A stretch of DNA of 61,438 nt from an uncultured bacterium (GCA_903934015.1 CAIZMI010000003.1:1-61438); one strand, 5' to 3'. Counted from the stretch's first letter, positions 8,937 through 17,145 are shown. Notes: generated by a model from the letters alone, not told the origin. Program-made: numbers and translations.

Positions 8937-10463
8937 ATGATTACCGACAAGTGGCTTGATAAAATAACAATGTATCGTTTGACCTTGTATTATTTACTGG
9001 GTTTGACTTTTGTCGCATCCTTTTTTGGTGTTTTTGATTTAATTCCATTTACTCCAACGGATATTGGTTTGAGTTTGCTTACGGCTGTTGTGGTGTCCGG
9101 ATTTTCTAATTTTGTTTTTGCCAAATTGTTTAAGGCAATTACCAATATTGAGTCCGTATTTATTACAGCGGTTATTTTGGTATTGATTATTCCGGCACAG
9201 TTTCCGGCCAACTTGCCGTTTATTGCTCTGGCGTCGATATTTGCTATGGCCTCAAAGTATCTGCTGACTATCGATAAACAACACGTCTTTAATCCGGCAG
9301 GAATTGCCGTGATAGCGATTCCGTTGTTATTTCCTAATTTAAACGCTACGTGGTGGGTTGGTTCACCGCTTCTAATGCCATTTGTTTTGATTGGCGGTTA
9401 TTTGCTGGTTAGAAGAATAAGGCGTGAGCAAATGGTGCTGTGGTTTTTTGTTGCTTATTTTACAGCCGTTATCGCGTCGTCGTTTTTACACCCAAATATT
9501 TTTGGCGCCCTGATAAAGACTATGCAAATTAGTGTTTTGAGTTCGCCTGTTTGGTTCTTGGGATTGGTGATGCTCACTGAACCGTTAACGTCGCCGAGTA
9601 ATGAGCGGATGCGCAATATCTTCGGCGTCGTTGTTGGTTTTTTTGCGGCTTCCACTCAACTAAAACCATTTGGAATTGTGATGACTCCGGAAACGGCATT
9701 GGCTGTTGGAAACGTTTTTACTTTAGTTGTGAATCCATGGTATCGGCTAGTATTGTCGCTTAAACAAGTGGTGCGTCTTACACCTGATACATTTGCCTTT
9801 ATCTATAACAAATCGAAAGATTTCATTTTTCAGCCCGGTCAATTTATGGAGTGGACTTTGCCACACGTGAAAGTGGATGAGCGGGGAAACCGTCGTTATT
9901 TTACGATCGCGTCATCACCGACGGAAAACGAATTAATTATTGGGGTAAAATATAATGACCCAAATAGTAGTTTTAAGATTGCATTGTTGAAAGCAAAGAG
10001 TAGTAAAAAAATTATTGCGACACAATTAGCGGGAGATTTTGTATTGCCCAAGAAACGAGAACCGATGGTGTTTGTTGCCGGCGGGATTGGAATAACGCCG
10101 TTTCGCAGTATGGTCAAATATATCGTCGATAAGAAAATCAAAAGTGACATCGTGTTGTTTTATTCAAATAAACGTGAACAAGACATTGTTTTCATGGACG
10201 TTTTTGAAGAGGCAAGACAATTTGGGGTGAACACAATTTATACTTTAACCGATAAGGAATTCGTGCCGGAAAATTGGCAGGGAAGCGTTGGCTATGTTGA
10301 AGAACACATGATCAGGAAAGAGACTCCGGATTATCTAAATCGCAAATTTTATGTTTCCGGCCCACAGTTGATGGTGCAATCATTGGAAAAAACATTAAGT
10401 GTGATGGGTCTGCCAAAAAATAAAATAGTTACAGACTATTTCCCCGGGTTCGGAGGAAAGTGA
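8937..10463 (+). CDS. RnfD/NqrB-like membrane domain fused to an FAD/NAD(P) reductase
   Basis: 508 residues. The N-terminal half (about 1-255) is an eight-or-more-helix membrane domain of the RnfD/NqrB type ('HVFNPAGIAVIAIPLLFP', 'MLTEPLTSPSNERMRNIFG'). The C-terminal half (about 260-508) is a ferredoxin-reductase-like module: FAD-binding RRYFTIASSP, NAD-binding FVAGGIGITPFRS, 'FYVSGPQLMVQSL' and the terminal 'DYFPGFGG'. It lacks a 2Fe-2S domain. Electrons from NAD(P)H would pass through FAD and the membrane flavin to the extracytoplasmic FMN_bind protein. It starts one base after apbE, so one operon is likely. Confidence 0.88.
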   Translation: MITDKWLDKITMYRLTLYYLLGLTFVASFFGVFDLIPFTPTDIGLSLLTAVVVSGFSNFVFAKLFKAITNIESVFITAVILVLIIPAQFPANLPFIALASIFAMASKYLLTIDKQHVFNPAGIAVIAIPLLFPNLNATWWVGSPLLMPFVLIGGYLLVRRIRREQMVLWFFVAYFTAVIASSFLHPNIFGALIKTMQISVLSSPVWFLGLVMLTEPLTSPSNERMRNIFGVVVGFFAASTQLKPFGIVMTPETALAVGNVFTLVVNPWYRLVLSLKQVVRLTPDTFAFIYNKSKDFIFQPGQFMEWTLPHVKVDERGNRRYFTIASSPTENELIIGVKYNDPNSSFKIALLKAKSSKKIIATQLAGDFVLPKKREPMVFVAGGIGITPFRSMVKYIVDKKIKSDIVLFYSNKREQDIVFMDVFEEARQFGVNTIYTLTDKEFVPENWQGSVGYVEEHMIRKETPDYLNRKFYVSGPQLMVQSLEKTLSVMGLPKNKIVTDYFPGFGGK

Positions 10464-10579
10464 CGGCATCAGCCGTCATCCTCGAGCAGCATCGAGGATC
10501 CAGTTGCGATTTCATCCCCAAGCGCAATTGGGGATCCAAAATAATCAGCCTTCATTCTCGAGCGGCATCGAGGATCCAG
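10462..10579. repeat. Tandem run of covarying hairpin repeats
   Basis: Directly after the reductase stop come GACGGC-atca-GCCGTC, then three related units. Each has the form CAT-stem-loop-stem-GATCCA, with stems CCTCGA/TCGAGG (10479-10499), CCCCAA/TTGGGG (about 10515-10533) and TCTCGA/TCGAGG (10555-10573). The flanks are constant while the stem pairs change in a compensatory way. This resembles REP-type elements. An effect as a transcription stop or 3' stabiliser is possible. Confidence 0.7.
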
Positions 10580-10593
10580 GTAATTCAGTGTAG

Positions 10594-10613
10594 GGGCAAT
10601 TCATGAATTGCCC
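10594..10613. repeat. Perfect 20-bp palindrome, copy 1
   Basis: GGGCAATTCATGAATTGCCC is a perfect palindrome preceded by TAG. A sister copy with one compensated pair lies at 51699-51718, so this is a dispersed repeat family, not chance. Confidence 0.8.
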
Positions 10614-10621
10614 ACATGCGT

Positions 10622-10652
10622 AAAAAAACCAGTCTGATATTGCTAGACTGGT
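10622..10652 (-). terminator. Intrinsic terminator on the minus strand
   Basis: The stem ACCAGTCT/AGACTGGT with a 9-nt loop is followed, on the minus strand, by seven T. No minus-strand protein gene precedes it. It would end a short minus-strand transcript from the 10.65-10.79 kb gap, which also holds a CCACCCG/CGGGTGG-type hairpin (about 10708-10722). That transcript would be a small RNA candidate. Confidence 0.5.
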
Positions 10653-10790
10653 GTTGTGGGCTCGTCTCACGCGACTGCGTCATACACCGTACTGATTGAA
10701 TATGTGGTCCACGAACGGGTGGTTTCACGTTATACTGTTGCTGTTATTAAGCATGTAGCGTGTTTATTATTAATTTGCTAGTCTATCTAC

Positions 10791-11480
10791 ATGAAAAATT
10801 CTATTATCGTAATCATATTGGTGGCAGTGGTGGGGGCTATTCTTATTTGGGGTAAAGCAATCAACAGGAAGATTGCAGAGTTGCCGACGCCCACAGTTGC
10901 TTCTGTTACCGCACCATTGAACACCGAAACGCCAACTGATATAATTTCCAATATGCCCATCACAACACCAGTCCAAAATATTCAAGAAATAAATAAGAAG
11001 GTAAATATTACAATGGAAACCAGCATGGGAACCATTGGGTTAGAATTAGACGGCACAGTTGCGCCGTTAACGGTTGGAAATTTTGTTACATTAGCAAAAA
11101 GCGGATTTTACGACGGAACAGCTTTTCACCGAATTATCTCCAATTTCATGATTCAAGGCGGTGATCCATTATCGAAAGATCCAGGCAAACGATCAATGCA
11201 AGGCACGGGTGATCCCGGTTATAAATTTAAGGATGAATTTAATGCTTTAAAATTGGTGCGCGGTTCATTGGCGATGGCGAATTCCGGTCCCAACACCAAT
11301 GGTAGTCAATTTTTCATTGTTACCGCAGAGTCCACTCCATGGTTGGATGGCAAACATACGAATTTTGGTAAAGTAATTTTGGGGATGGATGTAATTGATA
11401 AAATTTCCGCGGTGGAACGCGATGGTAACGATAATCCATTGGTGCCCGTTGTTGTAAAAAAAGTGTTGGTTATCGAATAG
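10791..11480 (+). CDS. Membrane-anchored cyclophilin-type peptidyl-prolyl isomerase
   Basis: 229 residues: an N-terminal anchor (about residues 4-22), a Thr/Pro-rich linker, and a cyclophilin domain (about residues 70-229). Catalytic motifs are present: 'FYDGTAFHRIISNFMIQGGD' and 'SLAMANSGPNTNGSQFFI', including the active-site Arg of FHRI. The C-terminus is 'WLDGKHTNFGKVILGMDVID'. It should speed proline isomerisation in exported proteins outside the membrane. It stands alone and a good terminator follows. Confidence 0.94.
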   Translation: MKNSIIVIILVAVVGAILIWGKAINRKIAELPTPTVASVTAPLNTETPTDIISNMPITTPVQNIQEINKKVNITMETSMGTIGLELDGTVAPLTVGNFVTLAKSGFYDGTAFHRIISNFMIQGGDPLSKDPGKRSMQGTGDPGYKFKDEFNALKLVRGSLAMANSGPNTNGSQFFIVTAESTPWLDGKHTNFGKVILGMDVIDKISAVERDGNDNPLVPVVVKKVLVIE

Positions 11481-11511
11481 AGTATTTAAACCTCGTCCGT
11501 AATTAAAATAA

Positions 11512-11542
11512 CGGTGCCTAAGAAATTGGGCGCCGTTTCTTA
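11512..11542 (+). terminator. Intrinsic terminator after the cyclophilin gene
   Basis: The stem ACGGTGCC … GGCGCCGT has one G-U pair and is followed by TTCTTAAT. It separates the cyclophilin from the umuD-like promoter a few bases downstream. Confidence 0.65.
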
Positions 11543-11546
11543 ATCC

Positions 11547-11575
11547 TTGACAATGTTTCTAATGCCGAACATAAT
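11547..11575 (+). promoter_or_regulatory. Promoter of the umuDC-like operon with a CGAACA direct repeat
   Basis: TTGACA (11547-11552), a 17-bp spacer and CATAAT (11570-11575) form a near-consensus promoter. The hexamer CGAACA occurs at 11566-11571 and again at 11577-11582, one helical turn apart and straddling the -10. This could be an operator. It is not the inverted CGAAC-N4-GTTCG box of Gram-positive LexA. Confidence 0.7.
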
Positions 11576-11590
11576 ACGAACAGTGATGAA

Positions 11591-12034
11591 ATGCCACGAA
11601 TTTTCCACACATTTTCGATACTCCCGCTCTTGGGCTTCGGTCTTGAGAGTTGTCACTCGCGTGGTTTTTCCGCGAGTTATAGATCGGCATCGGGTGGTAA
11701 TGGTGGGGTTAGACCAGCGAGTTGGCCCAGTCCCGCCGAAGAAGAATTGCAAGACACGCTTTCGTTTGACGAATGGCTTATGCCTCGAAAAGAATCGAGT
11801 TTTCTTCTTCCCGTCGGGAGCACGGATATGCAAGAAGCGGGAATCCTGCCCGGAGACACCCTTATTGTAGAAAAAGGGTTTCCCGCTCACCCCAATGATG
11901 TTGTTGTAGTGGATTTGCATGGTAGTTGGAAACTGCGTCGTTTAAACCGGCAGGATAAAAATTTATCTTCTCCGGAGAAAGAAGATTGTCGTTTGGTTGG
12001 GGTTGTTACAGCAGTAATTAGAAAGTACCACTAG
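11591..12034 (+). CDS. UmuD/LexA-type S24 peptidase-fold protein, catalytic dyad replaced
   Basis: 147 residues. The C-terminal part lines up with UmuD: 'WPSPAEEELQDTLSFDEWLM' against the UmuD post-cleavage segment, then 'STDMQEAGILPGDTLIVEKG' and 'GSWKLRRL'. In UmuD the dyad is Ser60 (GDSM) and Lys97 (TVKKL). Here the same positions read Asp79 (STDM) and Arg116 (KLRRL), so self-cleavage is not expected. The N-terminal 45 residues have a different, low-complexity composition. Two bases separate it from the polymerase gene, so it likely acts as a non-cleaving partner of that enzyme. Confidence 0.75.
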   Translation: MPRIFHTFSILPLLGFGLESCHSRGFSASYRSASGGNGGVRPASWPSPAEEELQDTLSFDEWLMPRKESSFLLPVGSTDMQEAGILPGDTLIVEKGFPAHPNDVVVVDLHGSWKLRRLNRQDKNLSSPEKEDCRLVGVVTAVIRKYH

Positions 12035-12036
12035 AA

Positions 12037-13350
12037 ATGTTTAACCAGTCATGGCCACGAGCAATTTTGCTTTTGGATGGTGATGCTTTTTTTGCTTCCT
12101 GTGAACAGGCGGTTGATCCGGCGCTACTTGGCAAACCCGTTGTTACTGGAAAAGAGCGAAATATTGTTTCCGCGGCCAGTTATGAGGCAAGGGCATTGGG
12201 GATCACGCGTGGGGTTACGCTCTGGGACGCAAAAAAACGATGTCCGCAGTTGGTAGTGTTACCATCGGACTATGAGACCTATAGTATCTTTTCCAAGCGT
12301 GTATTCGAGATTATGCGTCGTTATACGCCAACGGTGGAAGAATACTCAATCGATGAGGGTTTTGCCGATTTAACGGGATTAAGAAGATTACATCATCTCA
12401 ACTATCGCGATATAACAAAAAAGATGCAATTGGAAATTCACAAGGAACTTGGCATTACTGTTTCGGCGGGTTTAAGTATCACAAAAACTTTGGCAAAAAT
12501 AGCTGCCAAGAAACAAAAACCAGCCGGTTTTACGGCGATTAGCGGGCGTGATCTTCCAACAGCATTATCTGATTTGTTGGTTGGCGATATTTGGAATATT
12601 GGTCCAAGTACGGCGGAACTGCTTAATCGTTTCGGGATAAAAACTGCGGAGCAGTTTGCCGGGGCATCATTGGAACAAGTGGGTAAAATTCTGACCAAGC
12701 CCGGAGTTGCTGTTTGGAATGAAATTAATGGTCGGATGGTTTATCCGGTGGCTGTTCAACAGGGCGCGCCGGTTCAGTCAATTAGTAAGATGAAAACTTT
12801 TACACCTCCATCTAATAATAAGAGTTATGTGTATTCTCAATTGATGAAAAATCTGGATAATGCCTGCGCTAAAGCAAGACGTCATCTACTACTGGCAAAA
12901 AAAATTATCATTGTTTTACGCAAAAATGATTTTCGCACTTACGGCTTAGAAGCAAAACTTTCACGGCCGTCCGCTTTTCCGTTAGAACTTTCAAGTGTGG
13001 TCGAAGAATTATTTATGAAAACTTATGAAAAAGATATTTTTTATCGTGCCACCGGGGTTCTTTTGGTTGATTTAATGGGGAATACTGTTTTTCAACCAAG
13101 TCTTTTTGATGACACCGTGAAAATTGAAAAAATATTATTTGCTTATCGAGCAATAGATGAGTTGCGTGAAAAATATGGTAAATATGTAATTTGTCAAGGG
13201 AGCGCCTTGTCTTCAGTTGTTTCTCCTGCTCACAGTGGTGGGGAAAATTCGGGAGGAAGATGTGCTGAGCCTGATCGTAAAAAAAGGTTACTAAAAGGAG
13301 AAACTAAACGTCGCCATTTGCCATTGCCTCTTTTTCGTGGAACGGTATGA
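12037..13350 (+). CDS. Y-family translesion DNA polymerase (UmuC/DinB type)
   Basis: 437 residues. The palm carries the catalytic acidic motifs LLDGDAFFASCEQ and YSIDEGFADLTG. The thumb/HhH region has 'IWNIGPSTAELLNRFGIKT', and a little-finger domain follows ('SKMKTFTPPSNNKSYVYSQL'). The C-terminal tail is basic and may hold a clamp-binding segment near 'FQPSLFDD'. It copies damaged DNA with low fidelity. Its pairing with a UmuD-like gene and a strong promoter suggests an inducible damage response, though no lexA is seen in this window. Confidence 0.93.
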   Translation: MFNQSWPRAILLLDGDAFFASCEQAVDPALLGKPVVTGKERNIVSAASYEARALGITRGVTLWDAKKRCPQLVVLPSDYETYSIFSKRVFEIMRRYTPTVEEYSIDEGFADLTGLRRLHHLNYRDITKKMQLEIHKELGITVSAGLSITKTLAKIAAKKQKPAGFTAISGRDLPTALSDLLVGDIWNIGPSTAELLNRFGIKTAEQFAGASLEQVGKILTKPGVAVWNEINGRMVYPVAVQQGAPVQSISKMKTFTPPSNNKSYVYSQLMKNLDNACAKARRHLLLAKKIIIVLRKNDFRTYGLEAKLSRPSAFPLELSSVVEELFMKTYEKDIFYRATGVLLVDLMGNTVFQPSLFDDTVKIEKILFAYRAIDELREKYGKYVICQGSALSSVVSPAHSGGENSGGRCAEPDRKKRLLKGETKRRHLPLPLFRGTV

Positions 13351-13422
13351 AAAGAGGTCTTGGAATAGAATAAAGCAGGAGTTATACTGTTAATAGTCTT
13401 AATTACTAATTCGAAAGGTTAT

Positions 13423-14325
13423 ATGCGTATTTTAGTAACTGGCGGTACGGGCTTTGTCGGATCCAATATTGTTAAAGAGCTTAGCGGAAAAGGCGATGAG
13501 ATAATTATCACGGGGTCTGATGCTGAACAGGAGGTCGGTAAGTATGTAAATAAATATTTGCAACCCAGTTTTTTAGGAATTGATTGGAATTCCTTGGGTA
13601 AATTAGATTTGGTTTTTCATGAAGCGGCCATAAATAATACTCTTTTGGCGGACCGGACAGAAATGTTACGTAGTAATTTGGAGTCTTCTAAAGAGTTATT
13701 CAGAAATGTTACGGCAAACGGTTGCAAGAGGATAGTTTACGCTTCCTCAACGGCAGTTTATGGCAACGCGCCTGCTCCACTTAAAGAAAATGGTCCAATT
13801 GAACCATTAAACGTTTATGGTGAATCAAAGAAGTTGCTGGATGAATTTACGATGGATTTTGCGAAGAACAATCCGGACAAAATAATTGTTGGATTGAGAT
13901 ATTGCAATGTTTATGGCCAAGGGGAAACACATAAGGGAAAAAGAGCCAGTATGATTTATCAATTGGCTCAGCAAATGAAAAAAGGCAGGCCACGTTTATT
14001 TAAATATGGAGAACAGAAGCGCGATTTTATTTATGTTAAAGATGTTGTGCAAGCAAATTTAAAAGCTTCACAAGCGGATAAAAGTTGCGTAGTTAACTGC
14101 GGATCAGGAAATTCGTACTCGTTTAATAATATTGTTGCAATTCTTAATAGTGAACTTGGTACAAAATACGATCCTGAATATATGGAAAACCCATATGAAG
14201 CAACTTATCAAACAAATACTTACTGCGATATGAATTACGCGAAAGAAATGATTAATTTTGAACCGAAATATAATTTAGAACAGGGGATTGCTGATTACGT
14301 TAAAAATGGTTTATTTAATTCCTAA
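13423..14325 (+). CDS. NAD-dependent epimerase/dehydratase (heptose-6-epimerase-like SDR)
   Basis: 300 residues of the extended SDR family. It shows the NAD motif TGGTGFVGSNI, the catalytic 'YASSTAVYGN' Ser and the YxxxK in VYGESKK, plus 'RYCNVYGQGETHKGKRASMI', which recalls HldD/RfaD ADP-heptose epimerases. The substrate is probably a nucleotide sugar for surface polysaccharide. TATACT lies in the upstream gap. The next gene starts 10 bases after its stop. Confidence 0.82.
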   Translation: MRILVTGGTGFVGSNIVKELSGKGDEIIITGSDAEQEVGKYVNKYLQPSFLGIDWNSLGKLDLVFHEAAINNTLLADRTEMLRSNLESSKELFRNVTANGCKRIVYASSTAVYGNAPAPLKENGPIEPLNVYGESKKLLDEFTMDFAKNNPDKIIVGLRYCNVYGQGETHKGKRASMIYQLAQQMKKGRPRLFKYGEQKRDFIYVKDVVQANLKASQADKSCVVNCGSGNSYSFNNIVAILNSELGTKYDPEYMENPYEATYQTNTYCDMNYAKEMINFEPKYNLEQGIADYVKNGLFNS

Positions 14326-14335
14326 TATATTCTTT

Positions 14336-14731
14336 ATGCCAAAAGTAAATGCGAAAAAAGGAAAAATTGAATTAGAGCAAAAGGAGTTTCAAATAGTCTT
14401 TCACCATGCCCCTGAAGGGCCAACGCGCAATTATCGTCTTGAACAACTGAATGAGATTCTTCAAAAATATGCGCAAAAAATAGATAAGCGCGATCCGATT
14501 GAGCGAATTGAGTTGACTATCGATCAACCAAAAAATCCGGTTGGAAAAATAATCGGGTATGGCGTGAAATTGCACATTTTGTTGATGTGTGGCGAGTCGT
14601 ATGTGGCGAATTCTGATTCATATGTGGCACGTGCGCAACATCTCGGTTTGGAAAAAAATGTCCGTAAAGCGGCAAAAGAAATTATTACTCAAATTGAAAA
14701 ACATCAATCAAAAAAGCTTGGACACAACTAA
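14336..14731 (+). CDS. Small conserved-looking protein, possibly HPF/RaiA-like
   Basis: 131 residues from ATG 14336; the track's 14288 start overlaps the upstream gene and gives an implausible leader. The protein is basic, with beta-rich stretches ('RIELTIDQPKNP', 'YGVKLHILLMCGESYVANSD') followed by a C-terminal helix ('RKAAKEIITQIEKHQSKK'). That layout recalls the ribosome hibernation factor/S30AE fold, but no diagnostic motif settles it. It is convergent with the SDR gene and overlaps it by 4 bases. Confidence 0.5.
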   Translation: MPKVNAKKGKIELEQKEFQIVFHHAPEGPTRNYRLEQLNEILQKYAQKIDKRDPIERIELTIDQPKNPVGKIIGYGVKLHILLMCGESYVANSDSYVARAQHLGLEKNVRKAAKEIITQIEKHQSKKLGHN

Positions 14732-15495
14732 TTGATTGTGATTGGGAGAGGTATTTGTTCTGTCTTTTGAAAAACCCAGTTTACTAAAGATAGGCCACCA
14801 TCAATTGTAATGATTTCACCGGTAATATAGGAAGCGTTATCGGACGAAAGAAAGAGAACCGCATTTGCAATATCTTTTGTGCGACCACGGCATTCACCCA
14901 AAGGTACGGAGGTAAACTTGGCTGGAACATTGCGATTATTTCTAATTGCTCCCGGGGCTACCCCATTAACGCGAATGTTTTTGTCCGCCATGGAAAGGGC
15001 AAATTCTAAAATTAACATCTTAAGCGCCGCTTTTGACATCGCATATGTTGCGTCACCAAGGGGTTTGTCTTGGTGCACAGAAGTCGTAAACACAATATTG
15101 CCACGGCGCATGTTTTTTGCGATCGCTTGAGAAAGAAAAAAAGGCCCGCGAATATTGGTATTTAAAACCGAATCAAAATCATCAGGTTCAGTTTCAAATA
15201 GAGATTTTGAAGAGCCAATGCCTGTGTGGTTAATTAATACTTCAATTGGGCCATGCGCTTTCTCAATTTGGTCAATAATTTGTCGGTGCGTAATTATTTC
15301 AGTAATATCCGCGACTATTGCCATGGCCTTTTTGTGGTCGTTATTAACAGCCCATTTTCGAAATTTTTTACAACCATTTTTATCAACATCAAGAATTGTA
15401 ACGGCATCGCCATTTTTCAAAAAAGCTTTGGCAATGGCTAAACCAATACCGTTAGCTCCGCCTGTTACTAGGACAGATCTATTTTTTCTTATCAT
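14728..15495 (-). CDS. Short-chain dehydrogenase/reductase (SDR)
   Basis: A classical SDR of about 255 residues: cofactor motif TGGANGIGLA, 'VLINHTGIGSS' in the NNAG region (NHTG instead of NNAG), catalytic Ser in 'FTTSVHQDKP', YxxxK in ATYAMSKAA, and C-terminal 'ITGEIITIDGGLSLVNW'. I choose the internal ATG at 15495 because the 31 residues before it in the track ORF are not SDR-like. An NAD(P)-dependent alcohol or sugar oxidoreductase; substrate unknown. Confidence 0.85.
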   Translation of the reverse strand: MIRKNRSVLVTGGANGIGLAIAKAFLKNGDAVTILDVDKNGCKKFRKWAVNNDHKKAMAIVADITEIITHRQIIDQIEKAHGPIEVLINHTGIGSSKSLFETEPDDFDSVLNTNIRGPFFLSQAIAKNMRRGNIVFTTSVHQDKPLGDATYAMSKAALKMLILEFALSMADKNIRVNGVAPGAIRNNRNVPAKFTSVPLGECRGRTKDIANAVLFLSSDNASYITGEIITIDGGLSLVNWVFQKTEQIPLPITIN

Positions 15496-15672
15496 ATAAT
15501 TTTTATTACTATCAAAAACTAACCATAGATTGCGCCATATGTTAAATTTTGTCAATAGAATTTCAGTATAATAACCATAAACCTTCAATTCGACATGAGA
15601 TGAATACCTTTAAGAAACTAAATAATATCGAAATATATTGTAGCCAATGTGATATAGTTAATAATAAATACA

Positions 15673-16029
15673 ATGAACAATCATAAAATTGAATTTGACT
15701 CGCTAATTAGGTTAACTTGTTCGCTGTCTCTGGTTTTAAGCGTCCTTTTTGCGGTTCCAGGATTTCAAAATAGAACAATTGGTGATATTTTCTCGTGGCT
15801 TACATTGTCTTTAGGGCTTGTTGGTTTAGTTGGATCATTTATGGGAAAAAGATCATGGTATAGTCTGTTGTTTATTTTGGCTGCATACTTGCACATGATT
15901 TCACTTTATTCGAATCGAACGGTCCAATTTGTTGTAATATTAGGCGTATTGTTGGTTGCTATTGGTGGGCTTGCGGGAAATTTTGTAACTAATAAGTTTT
16001 CAAAAAAACTATTTACTAAATTAAAATAA
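15673..16029 (+). CDS. Small integral membrane protein
   Basis: 118 residues with about four hydrophobic helices ('LTCSLSLVLSVLFAVPGF', 'FSWLTLSLGLVGLVGSFMG', 'SLLFILAAYLHMISLY', 'FVVILGVLLVAIGGLAG'). I recognise no family. Its stop codon overlaps the next ATG (TAATG), so it is co-translated with the RpiB-like gene; the reason is not evident. Confidence 0.6.
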   Translation: MNNHKIEFDSLIRLTCSLSLVLSVLFAVPGFQNRTIGDIFSWLTLSLGLVGLVGSFMGKRSWYSLLFILAAYLHMISLYSNRTVQFVVILGVLLVAIGGLAGNFVTNKFSKKLFTKLK

Positions 16030-16484
16030 TGAAAATATATTTAGGGGCTGATCATGAAGGCAATCAACTTAAGGAAGCAATAAAAATGGAGTTGGTCCGA
16101 GAAGGCTATAATATTATCGATTTAAGTCCGGAAAAACCGGAAGGAGGGGATGATTATCCTGATTATGCTTTTGCCGTAGGTGAGGCCGTGGCGAAAGATG
16201 CGGAGGCAAGAGGAATTTTGATTTGTGATACGGGAATTGGAATGTCTATTGCGGCTAATAAGATAAAAGGGGTGAGAGCGGCGCTGGTTATGGATATTTT
16301 TTCCACCAGACGGTCCCGAGAACATAATGATGCAAACATTATTATTTTTGGTTCTCATTTTATCAAAAAAAACATTGCAATTGAATGTGTAAAATATTTT
16401 CTTGATACGGTTTTTAGTTCCGCCGATAGACACAATCGACGGAAGGGTAAGATTGTTTTTAGAGAGCAATTCTCTAAAGAATAA
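16029..16484 (+). CDS. rpiB: RpiB/LacAB-family sugar-phosphate isomerase
   Basis: 151 residues. The RpiB pattern is clear: MKIYLGADHEGNQLK at the N-terminus, the active-site 'ILICDTGIGMSIAANKIKGV' (the general-base Cys is present in ICDTG), and 'SREHNDANIIIFGS'. It interconverts ribose-5-phosphate and ribulose-5-phosphate or related sugars. A ribulose-phosphate-epimerase-like gene follows after 25 bases, consistent with a non-oxidative pentose-phosphate pair. Confidence 0.93.
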   Translation: MKIYLGADHEGNQLKEAIKMELVREGYNIIDLSPEKPEGGDDYPDYAFAVGEAVAKDAEARGILICDTGIGMSIAANKIKGVRAALVMDIFSTRRSREHNDANIIIFGSHFIKKNIAIECVKYFLDTVFSSADRHNRRKGKIVFREQFSKE

Positions 16485-16509
16485 TTAATATTTCGTCGTA
16501 TAAATTAAT

Positions 16510-17145
16510 ATGTCTTGCATAATTGAACCAGCAATAAACGTATACACAAAAGAGGAGTATTTAGAGAGGATTATTAGTGTTAGAAATTTTGCAGAGATTA
16601 TTCAATTTGATGTAATTGATGGAATTTTTGCTCGTCCTGGAAATTATAATGATCCTGATATAGTAAAAAATAATTTAGAAACTGAAAAAATTGATCTGCA
16701 TTTTATGGTGATGGATATTGACAAGGAAATTGATCGTTGGTTAAAGGTAAAACCGAAGAGAATAATTATTCATGTTGAGCAAACGAGTGGTATTGAAGGT
16801 CATTTAAAAAAAATGCAAATCAATAAGATAAAAAAGGGTCTCGCTATCGCACCATTTACTGCATTGGAAAAAATTACTCCTTTTGTGGATTTAATTGATT
16901 ATTTACTTGTGCTGAGTGTCGTTCCTGGTGGAAATGGTCAGGAATTTATATCCAGTACCATAGATAGAATAAAAACGGTTGGTTTAAAATATCCATTTTT
17001 GCAAATCGGCGTCGATGGTGGTGTTCAAGATAGGCATCTGTTAAGTTTAAAAAAAGCTGGGGTTAAAAATATTGTTATTGGATCATCTTTGTTTAACGGA
17101 GTGGTGGGTGAGAATTTTAAAAAATTTGACCATATTGTTCGTTAA
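16510..17145 (+). CDS. Ribulose-phosphate 3-epimerase-like TIM barrel, one metal ligand altered
   Basis: 211 residues. RPE landmarks are 'IIQFDVIDGIFARPGN' (usual HxDxMDGxF), 'DLHFMVMDID' (LHLMV), 'VVPGGNGQEF' (PGFxGQ) and 'IGVDGGVQDRH'. The first metal-binding His (of HxD) is Gln here, while the later His and both Asp residues remain. It may still be an epimerase with changed metal use, or act on another sugar phosphate. Context (RpiB next door) favours a pentose-phosphate role. Confidence 0.75.
   Translation: MSCIIEPAINVYTKEEYLERIISVRNFAEIIQFDVIDGIFARPGNYNDPDIVKNNLETEKIDLHFMVMDIDKEIDRWLKVKPKRIIIHVEQTSGIEGHLKKMQINKIKKGLAIAPFTALEKITPFVDLIDYLLVLSVVPGGNGQEFISSTIDRIKTVGLKYPFLQIGVDGGVQDRHLLSLKKAGVKNIVIGSSLFNGVVGENFKKFDHIVR

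Noticed and set aside
11547-11870. 107-residue ORF in another frame of the umuD-like gene
   Set aside because: It lies across the promoter and the umuD-like frame, which carries the recognisable S24 motifs.
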